Shown here in pieces: positions 18,501 to 25,362 of a stretch of DNA of 64,000 bases. The stretch is from Chitinophagaceae bacterium (GTDB lineage Bacteria > Bacteroidota > Bacteroidia > Chitinophagales > Chitinophagaceae): NCBI GenBank assembly GCA_016719165.1, contig JADKAJ010000009.1, positions 1 to 64,000 of the forward strand, written 5' to 3'. The stretch's first letter is position 1, and every line of letters begins with the position of its first letter. The notes below the pieces were generated by a model, which was not told where the DNA came from, did no database searches, and was given only the letters and a program-made list of their open reading frames with translations. The position numbers were made by a program, and so were the translations under genes.

Positions 18501-18571
18501 AGGGAAGATTGCAGATTACTTCAAAAAAAGGAAGTGGTACTACTGTAAAACTTGCTGTGCCATTCAAATAA
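15530..18571 (+). CDS. Two-component sensor histidine kinase with periplasmic beta-propeller (reg_prop/Y_Y_Y)
   Basis: About 1013 residues. A signal peptide (LLAVLLNGLLAYAQ) precedes a large periplasmic region of Trp/Gly-rich blades, with repeated units like KGYIWVGTANGLQRFDG, DGSIWVSTDNGLFFATP and NGNLWIITRNGLCKYNP. A Y_Y_Y domain follows (YYYKMDGVDKGWTKADRQNFVNYPLLPPGHYTF, about 690-765). There is one membrane helix near 783-805. The cytoplasmic part is a HisKA_3 dimerisation domain with phospho-acceptor His824 (RDLHDDMGS) and an HATPase (NNAAKYSK, DDGEGFD, GNGLSNMQKRA). The periplasmic half resembles that of hybrid systems sensing glycan fragments, but the receiver is a separate NarL-type protein at 19785. 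ATG 15530 gives the proper signal peptide. Confidence 0.93.
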   Translation: MRKLMLLAVLLNGLLAYAQQGYTFNRISTDDALGLSSNAVYCTYQDKKGYIWVGTANGLQRFDGSKFVSFGNSDPGSTLLPISDLTQIIPGENGMFWLFFASRFEIGLFDPVSFRYNTVPVTPSKPIPARNNMKLWKDRHENLYLIIWKYGILRYNKVTHSFSDENPFPLPNGWVSSIGVFEDTIKKQIWFPCPDSGLALYDLASKKMYSSSYNPLHIPLLDNKKIIPGNTEIFIDSRRRHWVFNWTSAQHKWCFDERGNILKDTAGINDNREYSELANFFETKQQVLWVYGANALFNFDNDDKRFFFYKPGLTSETGIPYHSAHYIMEDRDGSIWVSTDNGLFFATPESGTYGVVNILFDERKGGVDFTDLIQLRSGEYWLSTWGKGVITLNKNFNTYKAGIYEHMPKMDPVSFSQYNQAWALYQHTDGKVWIGCQAGKYIVFDTITKKSVFTELKEAEGATIRFITGDKNGNIWFSTQRGHIIFYDGKKFTVVQQFGTIIPKILIDNNRLLWLATFNQGLYCLSADGKTVLKHYTSDSKENALFINSGDDIDQINDTTIAYGAGALNLINTRTGKVTWRTFDEGLPGNSIRRIRADRNGNLWIITRNGLCKYNPRTNRFTPYGRKDGITLANMTAAADFISDEDYILFAGSNGLMYFMPSLFENKKPPANVTITDFKLFNDYLPLDSLLKRPKLEFNADENSFSIYFSSLSYSQKEKLTYYYKMDGVDKGWTKADRQNFVNYPLLPPGHYTFSIYCENIDGIRSKEITSFEIYIKPPFWKTYWFVSTLLLIILLFIYALHRLRVNKLLAVEKIRNRVARDLHDDMGSTLSTINILSTMAKSKLNSDNVKTSEFISKISENSQRMMEAMDDIVWSIKPMNDSMQKIIARMREYATNILEAKDIELLFNIEEEVNDVKLDMEARRDFFLIFKEAVNNAAKYSKSEIVKISLLINNKQLTLEVIDDGEGFDVAHADSGNGLSNMQKRADAMQGRLQITSKKGSGTTVKLAVPFK

Positions 18572-18580
18572 ACAATAACT

Positions 18581-19687
18581 ATGAATAAAGCACTAAGCCA
18601 GAAATTTCGGTTCTTCACATTCATCTGCATTGCACTGCTGGCTTATGTGCATGGTTATAACCTGAATAATACCTACCTGGCGCCTTATAGCACAGTAGAA
18701 GAACCATTGACTGTTACCTCATTTTTTGAATACTTTATAGCAAACGGCCTGCTCAGGTTCAGGATACCAATGCTCTTTATTATCTCTGGCTACTTGTATG
18801 CTACCTATGATCACCGGCCTTACCTGCAGCAAATACAAAAAAGATTCAAAACGTTAATCATTCCCTTTTTTCTATGGAGTGCAGCAGGTCTTGTCTTTAC
18901 TTTTCTATTACAACAATTTACCTATACTTCCGATGTAGTTTATACGGCAGGCATAGACCAGCTTGGGGATAACAGGCCTTATACTGAAATTGGCTGGGAC
19001 GGGATGCTTAGAAGGTGGCTGCTGCATCCTGTGTCATATCAGTTATGGTTTATTGTTTCACTTTTTATTTATAATCTCATTTATCCGGTTATCAGGTGGC
19101 TGGTGGTAAAAATTCCTTTTATATGGTTGCCGTTGACTTTTCTGCTTTTCTTTTCTCTGTTCCAGTTTATTTATGTTGATGGCAGGGGCATTTTCTTTTT
19201 CTCATTGGGAATTTGGCTTCAAAAAAAGAAAATATCTATTGATAGACAACCGGAATGGTTCAGTGCCGGATTAGCTTTCATACTTTTCATAGGATTGACG
19301 GTAATTAAAACATTTATGGCTTTCGAACTGGAGCCCAACCAGTTTTCAACCATCCTTACCCTGGTAATTTTTTATCAATTATCTGTTATTACCGGAATAG
19401 TAGCAATGTGGTTTGGCCTGGATAAAGTGGTTCGCTGGGCACTAAGAAAGAAGTGGTTCTACAAAGCCAGTGGCTTCTCCTTTTTTCTTTACGGCGCTCA
19501 TGTGCCTCTTTTACCATATGCCATGACCATGGCACTAATGGAACTGAGCTTTTTACCATATTACAGGCTATTCTGCTACATTGTGATACCCGGGCTTATT
19601 GTCGTACTTTGTATCTGGATAGGCCGATTTATCCGCAAATTCTTACCAGGCGTCTATTCTACCCTTACCGGAAGCAGGGGGTTCTGA
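18581..19687 (+). CDS. Membrane acyltransferase (Acyl_transf_3 family)
   Basis: 368 residues with about ten hydrophobic helices. The early FRIPMLFIISGYLYA segment, following an N-terminal helix ending in HGYN, matches the acyltransferase-3 fold (the usual catalytic His is in the first helix region; here YVHGYNLNN is the likely position). LLHPVSYQLWFIVSLFIYNLIYPVI and a late FSFFLYGAHVPLL are also typical. These proteins move acyl groups onto surface sugars or other envelope compounds. The gene starts 9 bases after the kinase stop, so the two are co-transcribed. It splits the kinase from its response regulator. Its substrate is unknown. Confidence 0.82.
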   Translation: MNKALSQKFRFFTFICIALLAYVHGYNLNNTYLAPYSTVEEPLTVTSFFEYFIANGLLRFRIPMLFIISGYLYATYDHRPYLQQIQKRFKTLIIPFFLWSAAGLVFTFLLQQFTYTSDVVYTAGIDQLGDNRPYTEIGWDGMLRRWLLHPVSYQLWFIVSLFIYNLIYPVIRWLVVKIPFIWLPLTFLLFFSLFQFIYVDGRGIFFFSLGIWLQKKKISIDRQPEWFSAGLAFILFIGLTVIKTFMAFELEPNQFSTILTLVIFYQLSVITGIVAMWFGLDKVVRWALRKKWFYKASGFSFFLYGAHVPLLPYAMTMALMELSFLPYYRLFCYIVIPGLIVVLCIWIGRFIRKFLPGVYSTLTGSRGF

Positions 19688-19701
19688 TTATCGGGCTATT
19701 A

Positions 19702-19715
19702 CACATTAATATGTG
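19702..19715. promoter_or_regulatory. CACAT-N4-ATGTG operator of the response regulator gene
   Basis: CACAT-TAAT-ATGTG, exact arms. The centre is 31.5 bases upstream of the -7 box TAAATTTG at 19740, the same as at 14585/14624. This suggests the regulator controls its own gene. Confidence 0.62.
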
Positions 19716-19739
19716 ATAGGAAGCCAGTAAGAGGGGTGG

Positions 19740-19747
19740 TAAATTTG
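19740..19747 (+). promoter_or_regulatory. -7 box (TAAATTTG) of the response regulator gene
   Basis: An exact TAnnTTTG match, 37 bases before the ATG at 19785. No TTTG is found at the normal -33 position. Confidence 0.6.
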
Positions 19748-19784
19748 CATGAATGGCTATAATTCATCCTTTCAACTTTATACT

Positions 19785-20417
19785 ATGATAAAGATTATGC
19801 TGTACGAAGACAACCCGCAACTGAGAGAAGGTTTAACGATGCTGATTGATGGCAGCGAAGGTTATCAGGTTTTAGCATCTTTTAAAAACTGTAATAATGT
19901 ATTGTCAGAAGTAGAGGCCTTCAAACCAGATGTTATTCTGATGGATATCGATATGCCGGGAGTAAATGGAATTGAAGGATTAAAATTAATCCGACAGCAC
20001 AATCATGAGGTTAAAGTACTGATGCTAACAGTCTTTGATGATAATAAAAATGTTTTTGAAGCATTAAAAAGTGGTGCTAATGGTTATGTATTGAAAAAAA
20101 CTCCTCCGGCAAAGCTGCTTGAATATATTTTAGAGGCTGCCAGTGGCGGAGCCCCGATGACATCCTCCATCGCCACACAGGTATTAAAAATGTTTTCCGA
20201 AGTACAGGTGCCCCAGGGAGAAGATTATAATCTTAGCGACAGGGAAAAAGAAGTGTTGCAACATCTTGTTAATGGCTATAGTTACAAAATGATCGCTTCG
20301 GATATGTTCATTGCGATTGATACAGTACGCAGTCATATTAAAAAGATTTATGAAAAACTGCATGTAAATTCTAAATCCGAGGCGGTAGCAAAAGCATTTA
20401 AGGATAAAATAATATAG
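19785..20417 (+). CDS. NarL/FixJ-family response regulator
   Basis: About 210 residues. The receiver domain (1-120) has the acidic pair (YEDN), phospho-acceptor Asp54 (ILMDIDMPG), the Thr of MLTVFDD and the Lys of YVLKKTPP. A LuxR-type helix-turn-helix follows at about 143-205 (NLSDREKEVLQHLVNGYSYKMIASDMFIAIDTVRSHIKKIYEKLHVNSKSEAVAKA). It is the natural partner of the HisKA_3 kinase two genes upstream, since that kinase class pairs with LuxR-type regulators. ATG 19785 is chosen because it gives a standard MIKIMLYEDN start; 19749 would place the start next to the -7 box. The protein is likely to bind the local CACAT-N4-ATGTG palindromes (inference). Confidence 0.94.
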   Translation: MIKIMLYEDNPQLREGLTMLIDGSEGYQVLASFKNCNNVLSEVEAFKPDVILMDIDMPGVNGIEGLKLIRQHNHEVKVLMLTVFDDNKNVFEALKSGANGYVLKKTPPAKLLEYILEAASGGAPMTSSIATQVLKMFSEVQVPQGEDYNLSDREKEVLQHLVNGYSYKMIASDMFIAIDTVRSHIKKIYEKLHVNSKSEAVAKAFKDKII

Positions 20418-20435
20418 TCATGAGTCTAATAATAA

Positions 20436-20466
20436 AAGGGGGAATCAAATGATTCCCCCTTCTATT
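20436..20466. terminator. Bidirectional intrinsic terminator between response regulator and tsf
   Basis: AAGGGGGAATCA and TGATTCCCCCTT form a perfect 12-bp stem with a 2-base loop, with T-rich sequence on the right and A-rich on the left. It separates the convergent regulator (+) and tsf (-). Confidence 0.8.
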
Positions 20467-20488
20467 ATTTATTAGTTAGTTATAAGAA

Positions 20489-21325
20489 TTATCCCAACGC
20501 TACTCTCTTAAACTCCGTAACCTGTACATCTCCCGCTTCTTTCAGGTAATCAGCAACAGACTTACTTGCATCTTTTACAAAAGCCTGGGCTGTTAATGTT
20601 TGCTCTTTAAAAAAGGCACCCATTTTGCCATCTACAATTTTAGCAAGCATTTCTTCTGGTTTTCCGGCCATTTTGGGATCCTGCTTCATCAATTCCAGCA
20701 CAATGTCTTTCTCACGGGCAATTACATCTGCAGGCACACTGGCTGCATCTACCGCAACAGGGTTCAGGGCAGCAATTTGCATGGCTACGTCTTTACCCGG
20801 CTCAGCAGCTTCTTTATTCAATCCTACTAATACACCAATCCGGTATGCTCCGTGAATATAAGAAGCCACATATGGTGCATCTACTCTTTGGAATTTTGTC
20901 ACACCGATCTTCTCGCCGATAGTTGCCAGCTTTTCATCAACCAGGGCAGCAACTGTAAGATCGCCGATTTTTACTTTCATCAACTGCTCAAGGCTGGTAA
21001 CATTATTAGCAATTGCAGCATCAGCAATACTTTTACCAAAAGCAACAAAATCTGCATTCTTGGAAACAAAATCAGTTTCGCAGCTCACACAAACAACAAT
21101 TCCTGTTTTGTTATCAGCAGTTGTTTGGGCAATCACCACTCCTTCTTTTGCTTCACGGTCACTTCTTTTGGCAGCCACTTTCTGACCCTGCTTGCGTAAC
21201 CAGTCAATCGCAGCTTCAAAATCACCATTGGTTTCAGTCAACGCTTTACGGCAATCCATCATGCCGGCACCAGTAGCCTGGCGAAGCTTATTAATATCTT
21301 GTGCACTTATAGTTACAGTACTCAT
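20489..21325 (-). CDS. tsf: Elongation factor Ts
   Basis: 278 residues beginning with the UBA-like domain (INKLRQATGAGMMDCRKALTETNGDFEAAIDWLRKQG), the two EF-Ts signatures with TDFVSKNADF, then the core dimerisation domain. EF-Ts exchanges GDP for GTP on EF-Tu. Length is standard. It follows rpsB on the same strand, the usual order in bacteria. Confidence 0.96.
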   Translation of the reverse strand: MSTVTISAQDINKLRQATGAGMMDCRKALTETNGDFEAAIDWLRKQGQKVAAKRSDREAKEGVVIAQTTADNKTGIVVCVSCETDFVSKNADFVAFGKSIADAAIANNVTSLEQLMKVKIGDLTVAALVDEKLATIGEKIGVTKFQRVDAPYVASYIHGAYRIGVLVGLNKEAAEPGKDVAMQIAALNPVAVDAASVPADVIAREKDIVLELMKQDPKMAGKPEEMLAKIVDGKMGAFFKEQTLTAQAFVKDASKSVADYLKEAGDVQVTEFKRVALG

Positions 21326-21448
21326 AATTATAAATTGAAGTCTGAAGTAAGAAGTCTGATAGGACTCCGCTCTTCAGGGTTTAAAAAATTTATTGAATGA
21401 ATTTTCTTTTTTGTCAGATTTCATAGTTCTGACTTCCCGCTTCAGCTT
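21326..21448. repeat. Degenerate GAAGTC-type direct repeats between tsf and rpsB
   Basis: The spacer holds GAAGTCTGAAGTAAGAAGTC (21338-21357), three copies of GAAGT in 20 bases, and a degenerate form on the rpsB side (GTTCTGACTTCCCGCTTCAG read on the plus strand). The same short unit occurs as GAAGTCAGAAGTCAGAAG inside the reductase gene at 57392. Confidence 0.45.
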
Positions 21449-22342
21449 TTATCTTCTTCCACCACCAGGTCCACGACCACCACCCGTTCCACTACCAGAA
21501 CGGCGTCTTTGCCCGCCACCACCAGCACCACCGGGACCACGACTTCTTCCGCCACGACCACCTTCAGCTTCTGCCTCTGCCAGTAATTTTGCTGCTTTTC
21601 TTTCCTTTTCATCGTCAGTCATCTCTTCTACATCCTCATCCTTAGCAGCTTGTCTTTCGGCCAAACCTTCTGCGATAGCAGCGGTGATATAATTAACGAT
21701 AATAGCAATTGATTTGGTAGCATCATCATTCGCCGGAATAGCAAAATCAACCTTATTAGGATCACAGTTAGTGTCTACAACACCAAATGTAGAAATACCT
21801 AAACGCTTTGCTTCTGCCAATGCGATATGCTCATGTCCTATATCAACAATAAACAAAGCAGCAGGTACACGGCCCAGTTGGGCAATACCACCCAATACTT
21901 TCTCCATTTTATCTTTATCACGGCTAAGTGTCAGACGTTCTTTCTTGGTAATACTGTCAAAAGAACCATCACCCAGCATTTTCTCAATGCTCTGCATTTT
22001 CTTCACACTCTTACGGACAGTGTTGAAGTTTGTCAGCATTCCACCCAACCATCTTTCGGTAACGAATGGCATGTTTACCCTCTTTGCACTTTCGTTTACG
22101 ATGTCTTTGGCTTGTTTCTTAGTACCAACGAACAAAATTTTCTTACCGCTGCGGGCAATCTGCTTCATGGCAGCTGCAGTTTCCTGCAAACATTCAACAG
22201 TTTTGTTCAGGTCAATGATGTGGATACCTTTCTTCTCAGCAAAGATGTAAGGCAACATCTTGGGGTTCCACTTCTTTTTCAGGTGACCAAAATGAACGCC
22301 TGCTTCCAGAAGTTGCTGTTGTAAGGATGTATTATTTTCCAT
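21449..22342 (-). CDS. rpsB: 30S ribosomal protein S2 with Gly/Arg-rich tail
   Basis: 297 residues. Residues 1-235 are a normal S2 (LLEAGVHFGHLKKKWNPKMLPYIF; FVGTKKQAKDIV; ERWLGGMLTNF; GVVDTNCDPN; IPANDDATKSI). The last 60 residues are an extension: an acidic stretch (DEDVEEMTDDEKERKAAKLLAEAEAE), then GGRGGRSRGPGGAGGGGQRRR and more Gly/Arg. S2 is usually 230-260 residues, so the RGG-like tail is extra. It could add RNA contacts on the 30S surface (inference). It lies upstream of tsf in the usual pair. Confidence 0.96.
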   Translation of the reverse strand: MENNTSLQQQLLEAGVHFGHLKKKWNPKMLPYIFAEKKGIHIIDLNKTVECLQETAAAMKQIARSGKKILFVGTKKQAKDIVNESAKRVNMPFVTERWLGGMLTNFNTVRKSVKKMQSIEKMLGDGSFDSITKKERLTLSRDKDKMEKVLGGIAQLGRVPAALFIVDIGHEHIALAEAKRLGISTFGVVDTNCDPNKVDFAIPANDDATKSIAIIVNYITAAIAEGLAERQAAKDEDVEEMTDDEKERKAAKLLAEAEAEGGRGGRSRGPGGAGGGGQRRRSGSGTGGGRGPGGGRR

Positions 22343-22447
22343 TTTTTATTTTAAGCTTTTAGCTATTAGCTGTTTGCCGTTAGCCAGTTAAAAATTAAAT
22401 TTTGTTTTCCAAGCTGATTGCCAAAGGCCATTAGCTCAGCGCTTCTA
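22343..22447. repeat. AGCTAATAGCTAAAAGCT-type low-complexity spacer
   Basis: Between rpsB and rpsI, read on the minus strand, the sequence contains repeated GCTAA/AGCTAAAAGCT units (GCTAACGGC, AGCTAATAGCTAAAAGCTT). It is a loosely repeated, AT-rich filler without coding capacity. Confidence 0.35.
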
Positions 22448-22837
22448 TTAACGTTTAGAGAACTGGTAACTACGACGGGCTTTCTTATGACCGAATTTCT
22501 TACGTTCAACAGATCTCGGATCCCTTTTCAACAAACCTGCAGCTTTTAATGCAGGACGAAACTCAGGATTGATTTCGAGTAATACCCTGGCGATACCCAG
22601 CATAGCTGCTTCTGCCTGTCCTTTTACACCACCACCGGCAGCGTTAATTTTTATATCAAACTTATTAAGTACATCTACTGTTTTCAGCGGACGCTCCACC
22701 TGGTTTTGCAAGTATACCAGGGGAAAATATACTTTATAGTCTTTATCGTTTACTGTAATGCTGCCTTCTCCTTTGGAGAGGAACACTCTTGTTACAGCGG
22801 CTTTACGACGACCAATTCCGTTTTTTTGCTTTTCCAT
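22448..22837 (-). CDS. rpsI: 30S ribosomal protein S9
   Basis: 129 residues: GIGRRKAAVTRVFL at the N-terminus, GGGVKGQAEAAMLGIARVL in the middle, LLKRDPRSVERKKFGHKKARRSYQFSKR at the end, whose final Lys-Arg reaches the ribosomal P site. Standard S9. It lies downstream of rplM, the conserved L13-S9 pair, with a spacer of 56 bases. Confidence 0.97.
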   Translation of the reverse strand: MEKQKNGIGRRKAAVTRVFLSKGEGSITVNDKDYKVYFPLVYLQNQVERPLKTVDVLNKFDIKINAAGGGVKGQAEAAMLGIARVLLEINPEFRPALKAAGLLKRDPRSVERKKFGHKKARRSYQFSKR

Positions 22838-22893
22838 TTTATTTTATTTGGAATATTTAAAGTTTGTTTTATCAACCCGAGCCAAAGCGAGGG

Positions 22894-23337
22894 TTAAAAT
22901 TTTAATTCTTTAGGTTGTTGAGCTCCATGTGGATGTGCTGCACCTACGTACACGAATAATTTCTTGTACATCTTACGGCCCAGGCGATTTTTAGGAAGCA
23001 TGCCTTTTACAGCTCTTTCAATAACCACTTCCGGTCTGCGGTTGATCAGGTTCCTGGCCACTTCTTCTTTACGACCTCCGGGATACCCGGTAAAGTGGTC
23101 ATAGATTTTCTGGTCCAGTTTATTACCTGTTAAAACAATTTTTTCGCAGTTGATCACAATAACATAATCTCCTGTATCAACGTGAGGGGTGTAGTATGCC
23201 TTATTCTTACCACGGAGTACCGCAGCAATTTTAGCACACATACGACCAACGGTTTGATTAGTACCGTCCACAACGTACCAGTTGCGTTTTACGGTAGCCT
23301 CGTTCGCATGTTTGGTAGTGAAATGTAATTTGCTCAT
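22894..23337 (-). CDS. rplM: 50S ribosomal protein L13
   Basis: 147 residues with the L13 features: RNWYVVDGTNQTVGRMCAKIAAVLRGKNKAYYTPHVDTGDYVIVIN, TGNKLDQKIYDHFTGYPGG, VKGMLPKNRLGRKMYKKLFVYVGAAHPH. It assembles early into the 50S subunit. It is first in the rplM-rpsI-rpsB-tsf run. Confidence 0.97.
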   Translation of the reverse strand: MSKLHFTTKHANEATVKRNWYVVDGTNQTVGRMCAKIAAVLRGKNKAYYTPHVDTGDYVIVINCEKIVLTGNKLDQKIYDHFTGYPGGRKEEVARNLINRRPEVVIERAVKGMLPKNRLGRKMYKKLFVYVGAAHPHGAQQPKELKF

Positions 23338-23559
23338 TTTAATTTCTGTTTAAAGGCCGCCGCTATCCCGGCAACCGGTTTTTTAAATGGATGGCAAAGG
23401 TAGGGCTGAGTCAAACGCAAACCTAAGATTTGAGAAAGTAATTTTGATCGAAGCCTCATAAATAATTGATTATCAATAAAATTTTTGACCAATTATTTAA
23501 GTATCCAAGATCGGGGGCTGATAGATCCTCTATTTTCAGAACTAACTAAGAGAGAATTA

Positions 23560-24282
23560 TTAATTGGCCATTACCTTTTCAACAACGATTCGGGTATTGG
23601 TCAGGTGCTTAATCTTTACCTGCAGCACATCTCCTTCCTTTAATTCAGATACTTCCCCTTTTTCCAATGGAAGCTTTGCCTGTATTGTATTATTAAATAA
23701 CCGGAGATAGACCGCATAGGGAGACACCTTAGCTACAATTGCATCTGTATCGACCTGGTTCCTGAAATGTTGTACCGCCATTTTAAATTCAGGAATGTAG
23801 TTATGAGAAAACAATTCTGCTGTAATGGCATTGGGTTTATCAAGATTCAACAGTTTAAAACTAATCGCTTCATTTTCCGCAGTAGATACGGGCGGCTTTT
23901 CCCAGGGTGATATCTCCAGGGGAAAGAAGATATAACTATCCCATTCTTTTACAAAATACTGCTCCTCTACCTTTTTAAGATAACCGGAAAAACGGTTCTC
24001 AATAGCTGCTTTCTGAATTAAGAGGTCTATAGCCGGGTTATACAGAAATTTAATATTACAGGCTGTCATTTTATCGCCACGGGCTGATAATTTCAGCTGA
24101 AAATTTACAACATCACCCAACCGGAAATGATGTGCTTTTTTCCCGCTATCCGGGGCACTTGTTTTAAAATTGACTGATTTTTCTTTGGTATTACTTAAAT
24201 AGTCAATTGTAGCAAAAGATTTTTCATAATTAACAAATGAAATCTTCCCTTTGAGTATTTTTTCTTCCATTGCTGTTTGCAT
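23560..24282 (-). CDS. Putative RNA-binding (cold-shock/S1-like) protein, unknown function
   Basis: 240 residues. The first about 70 residues look like an OB-fold cold-shock domain (KGKISFVNYEKSFATIDYLSNTKEKSVNFKT, compare the GxVxxFNxxKGF pattern). The last 60 resemble an S1-type OB fold (AIVAKVSPYAVYLRLFNNTIQAKLPLEKGEVSELKEGDVLQVKIKHLTNTRIVVEKV). The centre has no known motif. Two OB-like ends suggest a nucleic-acid binder, in keeping with its place beside ribosomal genes, but I do not recognise a named family. The start may also be ATG 24270 (MEEKIL). Confidence 0.6.
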   Translation of the reverse strand: MQTAMEEKILKGKISFVNYEKSFATIDYLSNTKEKSVNFKTSAPDSGKKAHHFRLGDVVNFQLKLSARGDKMTACNIKFLYNPAIDLLIQKAAIENRFSGYLKKVEEQYFVKEWDSYIFFPLEISPWEKPPVSTAENEAISFKLLNLDKPNAITAELFSHNYIPEFKMAVQHFRNQVDTDAIVAKVSPYAVYLRLFNNTIQAKLPLEKGEVSELKEGDVLQVKIKHLTNTRIVVEKVMAN

Positions 24283-24402
24283 CTATCGCAAAGGTAGATG
24301 AGCTCCCGAATATGATACCAGTAAATTTGAAACGGCATTTTATTCAAAACGGGTTTATTTAATTTCAAAATCCTTTTATATTTAGAATCAAATTCAGCAT
24401 AC

Positions 24403-25005
24403 ATGTCAACCAGAAATCTTGGCCGTTCCACTTTTGGTGACCCCAAAAATGCGGGGAACCTGCTAACACTTGAAGAAGCAGGCATTCTATTAAATGAGTG
24501 GGTGCCCAATGAAAAGCTCCGGCTGCATATGAAACAGGTAGCTGCGAACATGAAAGCATGGGCCATCGAAAAAGAAGGGGCAGATGAACCAACTGCCCTG
24601 AAATGGGAATTGGCCGGCTTGCTGCATGATGCTGACTGGGAAAAATATCCTGACGATCACTGCCGGGTGATTGTGGAAGAACTGGAAAGAAGAAATATTG
24701 ACCCGGAAGTAATTCATTGTATCGCTTCACACGGACCATCTGTTTTTGGCGTTGAGCCAGTCAGTAAGATGGACAAAATGATCTATGCCATTGATGAATT
24801 GTCTGGTTTTATTCATGCAGCTGCTTTAATCAGGCCGACATTATATGAGGGCCTGGAAGTGAAAAGTGTGCTGAAAAGATTAAAAACTCCATCATTCGCT
24901 GCCCAGGTAAGCAGGGAGGATATACAGGATGCCGTATCCCGAATTGATATTCCATTGGAAGAATTGATACAATTTATTATTGATCATCAGAAAAAAATTA
25001 GCTGA
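24403..25005 (+). CDS. HD-domain protein (putative phosphohydrolase)
   Basis: About 200 residues. The pattern is that of HDIG-type hydrolases: a His in LRLHMKQVAANM, the paired LAGLLHDADWEKYPDDH, CIASHG, and KMDKMIYAIDELSGFIHAAALIRP with the final Asp. Such proteins are metal-dependent phosphohydrolases; the substrate is unknown. Its last codons are inside the left arm of the hairpin at 24998-25042. It is monocistronic and convergent with the galactan operon. Confidence 0.75.
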   Translation: MSTRNLGRSTFGDPKNAGNLLTLEEAGILLNEWVPNEKLRLHMKQVAANMKAWAIEKEGADEPTALKWELAGLLHDADWEKYPDDHCRVIVEELERRNIDPEVIHCIASHGPSVFGVEPVSKMDKMIYAIDELSGFIHAAALIRPTLYEGLEVKSVLKRLKTPSFAAQVSREDIQDAVSRIDIPLEELIQFIIDHQKKIS

Positions 25006-25042
25006 TTGAAATAACAATTTCAGTGTTATTTCAATCAGCTAA
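24998..25042. terminator. Long perfect hairpin ending the HD gene
   Basis: A 19-bp perfect stem (left arm TTAGCTGATTGAAATAACA, right arm its complement) around a 7-base loop. The left arm includes the last codons and the stop of the HD gene. It lies between convergent genes and may work in both directions. Confidence 0.75.
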
Positions 25043-25146
25043 ACGAAAGGTTTTCTAAATCAAGTTTACCCGGGGAGCAATAAACAAAGCCGCTAACTAT
25101 TCCCGACACGACTGCAACTGAAGCGAATGCACCTCAAACCGGGAAC

Positions 25147-25344
25147 TTATTTTTTCTTCTTCTTTACCAACAACAGCATAAATACCCCAAATACCAGCAT
25201 GCCTAATCCCGACCAGAGGTTTACATTGAATTGAAAAGATTTGGAATAAAGTTCTGTGTTGGCATTGGTATATATACCGTAGGCAGAAAGTAATATGCCT
25301 AAAACAGTAAATAACAACCCGATTGGAATTCTTATATCTAACAT
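25147..25344 (-). CDS. Small membrane protein at the end of the galactan operon
   Basis: 65 residues, two hydrophobic helices (about 7-24 and 43-60) and a terminal KKKKK. No family is recognised. It starts 18 bases after the symporter stop, so it is probably the last gene of the operon. It could be an accessory subunit of the symporter or an unrelated small protein. Confidence 0.6.
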   Translation of the reverse strand: MLDIRIPIGLLFTVLGILLSAYGIYTNANTELYSKSFQFNVNLWSGLGMLVFGVFMLLLVKKKKK

Positions 25345-25362
25345 AATTTTTTCGTTTAATTT

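Noticed and set aside
13794..19715. CRP-type binding sites (TGTGA-N6-TCACA)
   Set aside because: The palindromes read CACAT-N4-ATGTG, the opposite arm order and a different centre, so they are not CRP sites.
21393..21692. Plus-strand Pro-rich frame
   Set aside because: It is the complement of the Gly/Arg codons of the S2 tail.
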